A stretch of DNA of 64,000 nt from Brevibacillus brevis NBRC 100599. Its GTDB lineage: Bacteria; Bacillota; Bacilli; Brevibacillales; Brevibacillaceae. Location of the stretch: NCBI RefSeq assembly GCF_000010165.1, contig NC_012491.1, forward strand, positions 811,001 through 875,000, read 5' to 3'. The stretch's first letter is position 1; each line of letters starts with the position of its first letter. The notes beneath the pieces are model-generated. The model had not been told where the DNA came from. It ran no database searches and saw nothing but the letters and a program-made list of their open reading frames with translations. The position numbers and the translations under genes were made by a program. Shown one piece after another: positions 59,043-64,000 of the stretch.

Positions 59043-60347
59043 ATGTATAGAATCGGTGTTGTAGGACCATTTCCTTCGGTGGAGCGGATACTGGCGGTCG
59101 CCAATGAATTTGAGCATGAAATCGAATTTGTCCCCTTTCGTTATGAAGACGTACGTGAAGTGAGCAATATCGTCCAGGAACATCATCCAGAGTTAAACGG
59201 ATGGTTTTTCTCAGGGCCGGTTCCGTTTACCATCGCAAAAAAGGTGCTAACCCCAGATGCCAATATCGTGTATTGCCCGCCGAACGGTTCGAATTTGTAT
59301 CGTTGCTTCATTCAGATGTCGATTGATCAAAACACAGCCGTGAACCGTGTCTCCATCGACATGATCGAGTCGGAAGGGACGCATTTGCGAGAGTCGATGT
59401 CGGAGCTGGACATACCCGACGAGGAGATTTACGTTACTACGTACGACGAGCATTTTGACCTCGATGCGATCACGCAGTTTCATGTATCGCTGTGGCGTGA
59501 AGGCAAGACACAAGGAGCGTTCACCACGTTTTCTGTAGTTGAACATGCGCTGCGTGAGGAAGGCATTCCTGTCTATCGTGTTCTCATGACGAAAATGGAG
59601 ATTCGTCAGGCGATGAAAATCGTCATCGAAAAGGTGAAAAGCTCCTATTTTAAGGACACACAAATTGGGGTAGAGATCATTGAGCTGGAGCAGTTTGACA
59701 AGATTCCCGAGCGGACCAGCACGCGCTTTTACTTGCAGCATCTGGAGCTGAAGATCAGACAAATTCTGCTTGCGCTCTGCGATCGGCTGGACGGCTCTCT
59801 GCTGGCAAATGGCAACGGACGATACCAGATTTTCAGTTCGCGTGGTGCGATTCAACGAGAGATTGAAATGCTGCGACATACGGTGGAACAGCTCTCTTTG
59901 GAGGCAGAGGTTCCGGTTGCAGTAGGGGTAGGCTTTGGGGACACTGCTTTTTCAGCGGAAAACAATGCGCGAAAAGCAATCCAGCACGCAAAAGAACGAC
60001 CGGGGGCGGGCATTGTCGTCGTGCAGGATAAGGGCGTCATGATGGAATCGGTGGGAGAAACAGAAGAGCTCGCCTATTCGTTCCGCTCCAGTGATCGCGA
60101 GCTGTTGGAAAAGCTGAACCGGGCCAATGTTAGTGTCAAATCGTATCACAAGCTGCGTGCGTTGGTTCAACGTATGGGCTGGAAGTTGTTTTCAACGACG
60201 GATATCGCTTCGCATTTGTCAATGACGGTACGAAATGCCCAGCGCATCATGGGCAGCTTGTGCGAGGTGGATTTGGCCGAGTTCAGCGGGGAAGAGCAGC
60301 AGGCTGTGCGTGGACGACCGAAGAAGCTTTATCAGTTAAAGAAATGA
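59043..60347 (+). CDS. Transcriptional regulator with GGDEF-like fold and winged helix, beside abgAB
   Basis: A 434-residue protein. Residues 1-200 form a sensor-like alpha/beta region (VVGPFPSVERILAVANEF, GWFFSGPVPFTIAKKVL). Residues about 240-345 have the pattern of a GGDEF/GTP cyclohydrolase III-type fold (FYLQHLELKIRQILLALCDRLDGSLLANGNGRYQIFSSRG, VAVGVGFGDTAFSAENNARKAIQHAK) without a GGDEF motif, so no cyclase activity is expected. The C-terminal ~80 residues look like a winged helix (KLFSTTDIASHLSMTVRNAQRIMGSL) with a basic RGRPKKLYQLKK end. Similar proteins occur beside amidohydrolase genes in Bacillales. Here it precedes the abgA-abgB-like pair and probably controls it. No close biochemical precedent is known to me. 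Confidence 0.65.
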   Translation: MYRIGVVGPFPSVERILAVANEFEHEIEFVPFRYEDVREVSNIVQEHHPELNGWFFSGPVPFTIAKKVLTPDANIVYCPPNGSNLYRCFIQMSIDQNTAVNRVSIDMIESEGTHLRESMSELDIPDEEIYVTTYDEHFDLDAITQFHVSLWREGKTQGAFTTFSVVEHALREEGIPVYRVLMTKMEIRQAMKIVIEKVKSSYFKDTQIGVEIIELEQFDKIPERTSTRFYLQHLELKIRQILLALCDRLDGSLLANGNGRYQIFSSRGAIQREIEMLRHTVEQLSLEAEVPVAVGVGFGDTAFSAENNARKAIQHAKERPGAGIVVVQDKGVMMESVGETEELAYSFRSSDRELLEKLNRANVSVKSYHKLRALVQRMGWKLFSTTDIASHLSMTVRNAQRIMGSLCEVDLAEFSGEEQQAVRGRPKKLYQLKK

Positions 60348-60349
60348 GG

Positions 60350-60382
60350 GCACCCGACGAGAGGTTTCGGGTGTTTTTTCAT
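60350..60382 (+). terminator. Terminator after regulator gene
   Basis: CACCCGA pairs with TCGGGTG around a nine-base loop and is followed by six Ts. Confidence 0.9.
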
Positions 60383-60403
60383 TTTATGTGGCTACGTGGC
60401 TAC

Positions 60404-60884
60404 GGTGGGGAGAAGAATATTTCCAGACTAGGCTCAGTGCTCCGTCCCGCTGAGGGTTGGGACTGTCCGCTCCGAAGGGATTCGCGGGGAAACGCAAAAG
60501 TGGTAGCCGGGTACGTAGCGCGAGCACGGTTGCGTTTCTTTTGCCCGCGAATCCCTTCTCCGCTCGGTTGGACTCCACAAGTCGCTACGTCTGGAAATAT
60601 TCTTCTCTATCGTAACTGACTACATTCTTCATTCTTTTAAGGCTTTAAAAACCCGTTCAACAGGAAAAGCTCGTAGAGGAAACAGGAGAAAAAAGCGAAG
60701 ATCTTAGGGACACCGACCGAGACGCAATGCAAAAAGCGAAACACGCTCTTAGCGTCCACCTCTGAGACACACCCTGAATGGACTACTTTGGACGCGGTTT
60801 CGCTTTTTGCATGGAGTCGTGCAGTCAATCCCGCAGGGGGTGGCCCTAGAATCTGAGCGTTTTCTCCTGTTTCCTCCCCACCAC
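60404..60884. repeat. Long nested-hairpin repeats, units 5 and 6 (paired)
   Basis: Near-copy of the pair at 51797-52296. AGAAGAATATTTCCAG at 60411-60426 faces 60591-60606; GGAAACAGGAGAAA at 60678-60691 faces 60861-60874. The inner pairs (GAAGGGATTCGCGGG, and ATGCAAAAAGCGAAAC with its complement) are retained. The loop regions show substitutions and small indels relative to the first pair. It occupies most of the 756-bp gap between the regulator and the abgA-like gene; the rest (60885-61103) is AT-rich leader with no clear feature. Confidence 0.85.
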
Positions 60885-61103
60885 ACCAGCGAGTTAGAAG
60901 GTTCGTTATTTTTCAATAACTCAAACAACTCCTATTGAAAAAACAGCGACCCAACAATATAATTCAACTAAGCGAAAATGTCTTTTAATATTCGTATATT
61001 GTAAGGATTATCATTTCCCAGTCTTCTCATATTTCTACAGCTTGCCTATCGCACCTGGGCATGGAAAAACACATGCTCCAGAGTTAACAGGAGGAATTGA
61101 ACG

Positions 61104-62363
61104 ATGTTGGATCTGGTTTCGTTGCGAAGAGATTTTCATAGACATCCAGAGGTGGGTTTTACGGAGTTCCGTACCGCTTCCAAGGTAGTAGAGATTTTGA
61201 CGTCCCTCGGCTATGAGGTCATATACGGACAAGAAGCAATCGATGGAGATTCCCGGCGGGGCTTGCCTTCCGAGGCAATTCTCGAGGCAGCGTATGAAAG
61301 AGCTTTGCGTGACGGTGCAAACCCGGCAATCGTTGGAAAAATGCGCGGTGGCTATACCGCAGTGATTGGTGTGAAGAAAGGGAAGGCACCTGGACCAACG
61401 GTTGCTTTTCGTTTTGACATGGACGCACTGCCTGTTTTAGAAAGTACGGAGCAAGACCATTTTCCACAAGCGAATGGCTTCCGTTCCCTTTATGAAGGCA
61501 ACATGCATGCCTGCGCTCACGACGGTCATACCACGATTGGCTTGGGATTGGCAGAAGCGCTTGCAGCAGGAGATTTTTCCGGTACGCTCAAACTGATCTT
61601 CCAACCAGCCGAAGAAGGTGTCCGCGGTGCATACGCGATCGTGGAAAAAGGCCATTTGGATGATGTTGACTATATTTTCTGTAACCATTTGGGTGTCAAT
61701 GTGCCGCTAGGTGAGGTGCACGGCGGTTCCTATGGATTTTTGGCTACCACGAAAATGATGGCGCATTTCTACGGTGTTTCTTCTCATGCTGGTGCGTGGC
61801 CAGAGCAAGGGAAAAATGCATTGCTCGGAGCGGCTACCGCCCTGTTGAACATTCATGCGATTCCGCGCTTTAGCACTGGTGATACAAGAATCAATGTGGG
61901 TGTGCTAGAAGGCGGAACAGCAGCGAACATCATTCCGGCCTATGCCAAGATGGTTGTGGAGACTCGCTCCATTACCGAAGAAGTAAATGAAGAAGTAGAA
62001 AACCGTGTACGCAACATCATTGCACACAGTGCTGCTATGCATGAGCTCGACTACAAGATCGAGGTCGTCGGAGGAGCAATCCCGATCAACTACGATGTGG
62101 AGGTGGCAGAGCTGGCGCTGGAAGAAGCCAAACAAGTAGAAGGCTTCCATTCCTTTAAGCATGGCGAGTACAACTCGATGGGCAGTGAAGATGCCAGCTT
62201 TATGATTAAACGCGTTCAGGATCGTGGCGGAAAAGGAACGTACATGGCAATTGGTACGGATATCCCGGCGCCTCACCACCATCCGAAGTTCGATATACAA
62301 GAAGAGATTTTGCCACGCAGCGTAGCGCTTTTGAACCGAATTGCCAGACGATTGCTGACGTAA
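61104..62363 (+). CDS. M20-family amidohydrolase, AbgA-like
   Basis: A 419-residue metallo-amidohydrolase. Metal-binding motifs are RRDFHRHPEVGFTEFRTAS, FRFDMDALPV, ACAHDGHTTIGLG (the MHACGHDGHT motif with Ala for Gly), QPAEEGVRGA and a C-terminal HHHPKFDIQE. The AbgA-type insertion after FTEFRTASKVVEILTSLGYEV (GQEAIDGDSRRGLPSEAILEAAYERALRDGANPAIVGKMRGGYTAVIGV) is present and separates it from ordinary aminoacylases. With the next gene's product it likely forms a p-aminobenzoyl-glutamate hydrolase-type heterodimer. GGAGG precedes the ATG. Substrate assignment is by analogy with E. coli AbgAB. Confidence 0.85.
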   Translation: MLDLVSLRRDFHRHPEVGFTEFRTASKVVEILTSLGYEVIYGQEAIDGDSRRGLPSEAILEAAYERALRDGANPAIVGKMRGGYTAVIGVKKGKAPGPTVAFRFDMDALPVLESTEQDHFPQANGFRSLYEGNMHACAHDGHTTIGLGLAEALAAGDFSGTLKLIFQPAEEGVRGAYAIVEKGHLDDVDYIFCNHLGVNVPLGEVHGGSYGFLATTKMMAHFYGVSSHAGAWPEQGKNALLGAATALLNIHAIPRFSTGDTRINVGVLEGGTAANIIPAYAKMVVETRSITEEVNEEVENRVRNIIAHSAAMHELDYKIEVVGGAIPINYDVEVAELALEEAKQVEGFHSFKHGEYNSMGSEDASFMIKRVQDRGGKGTYMAIGTDIPAPHHHPKFDIQEEILPRSVALLNRIARRLLT

Positions 62364-62423
62364 AACCGTTCCTACCTGAGCGAAAGACCACGTGGATAAC
62401 GAGGGCAGAGAGGATGTTTGCGA

Positions 62424-63827
62424 ATGCATACCAAGCGAATTGCAGAAATGATTGAGAAAAAACGAGATGCCTTCATCAAGGTGAGCGACCAGATTTGGGC
62501 TTTCGCGGAGACGCGTTTTGAAGAGTATCAATCTGCTGAATTGCTAGCTCAAACACTCGAGGGAGAGGGCTTCAAGGTTGAGTTCGGTGTAGGTGGGATC
62601 AAAACGGCTTTCATCGGAAGCTTTGGCAGTGGCAATCCTGTCGTGGCGATTTTGGGAGAATTCGATGCTTTGTCGGGCATGAGTCAGAAAAAAGGTCAGA
62701 CTAAAGAAGAGCCTCTCGTAGCAGGTGCAAACGGCCATGGCTGCGGTCATAACTTGCTCGGTACTGCTTCTCTTGCGGCAGCCATTGCCGTGAAAGAGTA
62801 TATGGAAGAGAACAACATGAAGGGGACTGTTCGTTACTACGGCTGCCCAGGGGAAGAAGGCGGCTCCGGGAAAGCGTTTATGGCGCGAGCAGGATTGTTT
62901 GACGATGTGGACTTTGCACTTTGCTGGCACCCAATGGGCTATAACAGCATCATGTCCACTGATTCACTCGCGAACTATCAAATCTACTTCAAGTTTAAAG
63001 GAAAGAGCGCCCATGCGGCAGCAAGTCCACATCTCGGTCGAAGCGCACTGGATGCGGTCGAATTGATGAACGTCGGTGTGAACTACTTGCGTGAGCACAT
63101 TATCCCGGAGGCACGTGTTCACTATGCCATCACGAACTCCGGCGGCTTGTCGCCAAATGTGGTTCAACCAAAAGCAGAGGTGCTGTACCTCATACGTGCG
63201 CCAAAGGTTGATCAAGTACAGGAGATTTACGAGCGCGTATGCAAAATTGCGCAAGGCGCTGCGCTCATGACCGAAACAGAGGTAGAGATCGTATTCGACA
63301 AAGCGTGCTCGAACCTCGTGCAAAACAAACTGCTCGAAGAGGTCATGTACAAAAACTTCCAGGAGCTGGGCGTCCCTATGCATGATGAAGCGGAACTGCA
63401 ATTGGCAAAAGAAATACGTGCGACACTGTCCAAGCAGGAACTAGCCACTTCGGAAAAACAGTCATCAGACATGCCAGCTCCAGACATGGTGACATGGCTC
63501 AATCCATACGACGGATCAAAAATCCCGTTGAACGGCTCCACGGATGTAGGGGATGTGAGCTGGATTACGCCAACAGCACAATGCACAACTGCGTGCTATG
63601 TGAATGGCTCCACGCTGCATTCCTGGCAATGGGTGTCCCTCGGGGCGACATCCATGGCACATAAAGGGATGCTGCATGCGGGGAAAGTCATGGCTTCTAC
63701 AGCGATTGACATGCTGAAAAATCCAAAGCTGATCGAACAGGCAAAAGCCGAGCTGAAACAGCGTCTGGGCGGTCAAACATATGTGTGCCCGATCCCAGAA
63801 GGTGTCATGCCTTCTGCGAAAAAATAA
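62424..63827 (+). CDS. M20-family amidohydrolase, AbgB-like
   Basis: A 467-residue metallo-amidohydrolase. Motifs: IWAFAETRFEEYQSAELLAQTLEGEGF, ILGEFDALSG, GANGHGCGHNLLGTASLAAAIAV, CPGEEGGSGKAFMARAG and a late STDVGDVSWITPTAQ segment, all characteristic of AbgB. I choose the ATG at 62424 (GAGAGGATG upstream) over a TTG two codons earlier. It lies 60 bp downstream of the abgA-like gene and belongs to the same operon. In E. coli the AbgA and AbgB subunits together cleave p-aminobenzoyl-glutamate from folate breakdown. No abgT importer gene follows here. A terminator lies just after the stop. Confidence 0.88.
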   Translation: MHTKRIAEMIEKKRDAFIKVSDQIWAFAETRFEEYQSAELLAQTLEGEGFKVEFGVGGIKTAFIGSFGSGNPVVAILGEFDALSGMSQKKGQTKEEPLVAGANGHGCGHNLLGTASLAAAIAVKEYMEENNMKGTVRYYGCPGEEGGSGKAFMARAGLFDDVDFALCWHPMGYNSIMSTDSLANYQIYFKFKGKSAHAAASPHLGRSALDAVELMNVGVNYLREHIIPEARVHYAITNSGGLSPNVVQPKAEVLYLIRAPKVDQVQEIYERVCKIAQGAALMTETEVEIVFDKACSNLVQNKLLEEVMYKNFQELGVPMHDEAELQLAKEIRATLSKQELATSEKQSSDMPAPDMVTWLNPYDGSKIPLNGSTDVGDVSWITPTAQCTTACYVNGSTLHSWQWVSLGATSMAHKGMLHAGKVMASTAIDMLKNPKLIEQAKAELKQRLGGQTYVCPIPEGVMPSAKK

Positions 63828-63851
63828 GCGACATACGGAAATAACAAGCGG

Positions 63852-63884
63852 ACGACTTCTGAACGATCAGGGTCGTCTTTTTTG
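63852..63884 (+). terminator. Terminator of abgA-abgB-like operon
   Basis: GACGAC...CTGA pairs with TCAG...GTCGTC around four bases and is followed by six Ts. Confidence 0.85.
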
Positions 63885-63935
63885 TTCAAGAGCAAGGTCC
63901 TCGTGTAGAATAGCCAAAAGGAGTTGCGAAAACAG

Positions 63936-64000
63936 ATGAAAGCCCTGCTCATGTTGTCTTACGCCTCATTGCAATCAATCGATGATATACTGCCCTTTTA
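63936..64000 (+). CDS. Start of a gene, possibly ferrochelatase (partial)
   Basis: An ATG with AAAAGGAG 12 bases upstream opens a frame that runs off the window (MKALLMLSYASLQSIDDILPF). The opening resembles the N-terminus of Firmicute ferrochelatases, which start with a short beta strand followed by a D-D-I/V helix, but 21 residues are too few for a firm call. It may be another chelatase-fold protein. Confidence 0.35.
   Translation, partial: MKALLMLSYASLQSIDDILPF

Noticed and set aside
60260..60619. 119-codon plus-strand frame at the end of the regulator gene
   Set aside because: It overlaps the winged-helix coding region, then the terminator and a hairpin repeat.

Overview
The window looks like chromosomal DNA of a spore-forming, S-layer-bearing Firmicute, most likely Brevibacillus or a close relative. 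Reasons: strong GGAGG ribosome binding sites with many TTG and GTG starts; a Spo0E-like phosphatase; a CotF-type spore coat operon arranged like Bacillus subtilis yraGF-adhB-yraED; DesK/DesR and TcyP proteins close to the B. subtilis ones; and a secreted SLH-domain protein. The genus is an inference. No rRNA, tRNA, CRISPR array or prophage was seen.

Layout. 1-4.2 kb: a tiny exported peptide gene and its terminator, a group IIC intron, a Spo0E-like gene, two small secreted proteins, and an IS3 remnant. 4.2-8.9 kb: an exported amidohydrolase, a SUKH immunity-type gene flanked by ~150-bp direct repeats, remnants of unrecognised genes, a DUF3139-like protein, then an MBL-fold hydrolase overlapping a GNAT acetyltransferase. 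8.9-16 kb: a NarL/LuxR-type two-component system divergent from a MarR-RND pump-adaptor operon. 16-22.4 kb: a tandem polysaccharide deacetylase lipoprotein, a Fur-controlled iron-binding lipoprotein, a Bce-type ABC pair and a secreted protein. 22.4-29.6 kb: a DUF4097 lipoprotein, then an iron-siderophore block (binding lipoprotein, fused double permease, Btr-like AraC activator, FeuA-like lipoprotein) with Fur boxes. 29.8-32.7 kb: des-desK-desR, which adapts membrane fluidity to temperature. 32.8-39.3 kb: an unknown protein, XRE-cupin regulator plus MFS transporter, a secreted tandem-repeat protein, the coat/alcohol dehydrogenase operon and a DUF805 protein. 39.4-49.9 kb: speD, a 572-aa orphan, the SLH protein, an HTH-TPR regulator with a small exported peptide (RRNPP-like pair), an OmpR/HK system, a nitrilase-family amidase and a GlsB/YeaQ-like protein. 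49.9-64 kb: a second, nearly identical group IIC intron, tcyP between long-hairpin repeats, an oligopeptide-binding lipoprotein, a second tandem-repeat secreted protein, a broken tnpB element, an NAD(P)-binding protein, a GGDEF-like/winged-helix regulator, an abgA-abgB-like amidohydrolase pair and the start of a possible ferrochelatase.

The most interesting signals are: (i) two candidate peptide-signalling loci, each associated with the same small secreted protein family (intact at the left, a remnant at the right); (ii) a family of long nested-hairpin intergenic repeats, six units in four places; (iii) two copies of a terminator-targeting group IIC intron about 49.7 kb apart that appear to differ only by a 21-nt gap; (iv) a SUKH gene between direct repeats, suggesting an eroded immunity array; and (v) two secreted proteins built from a shared tandem repeat centred on a P-x-GWVV-x-R motif.
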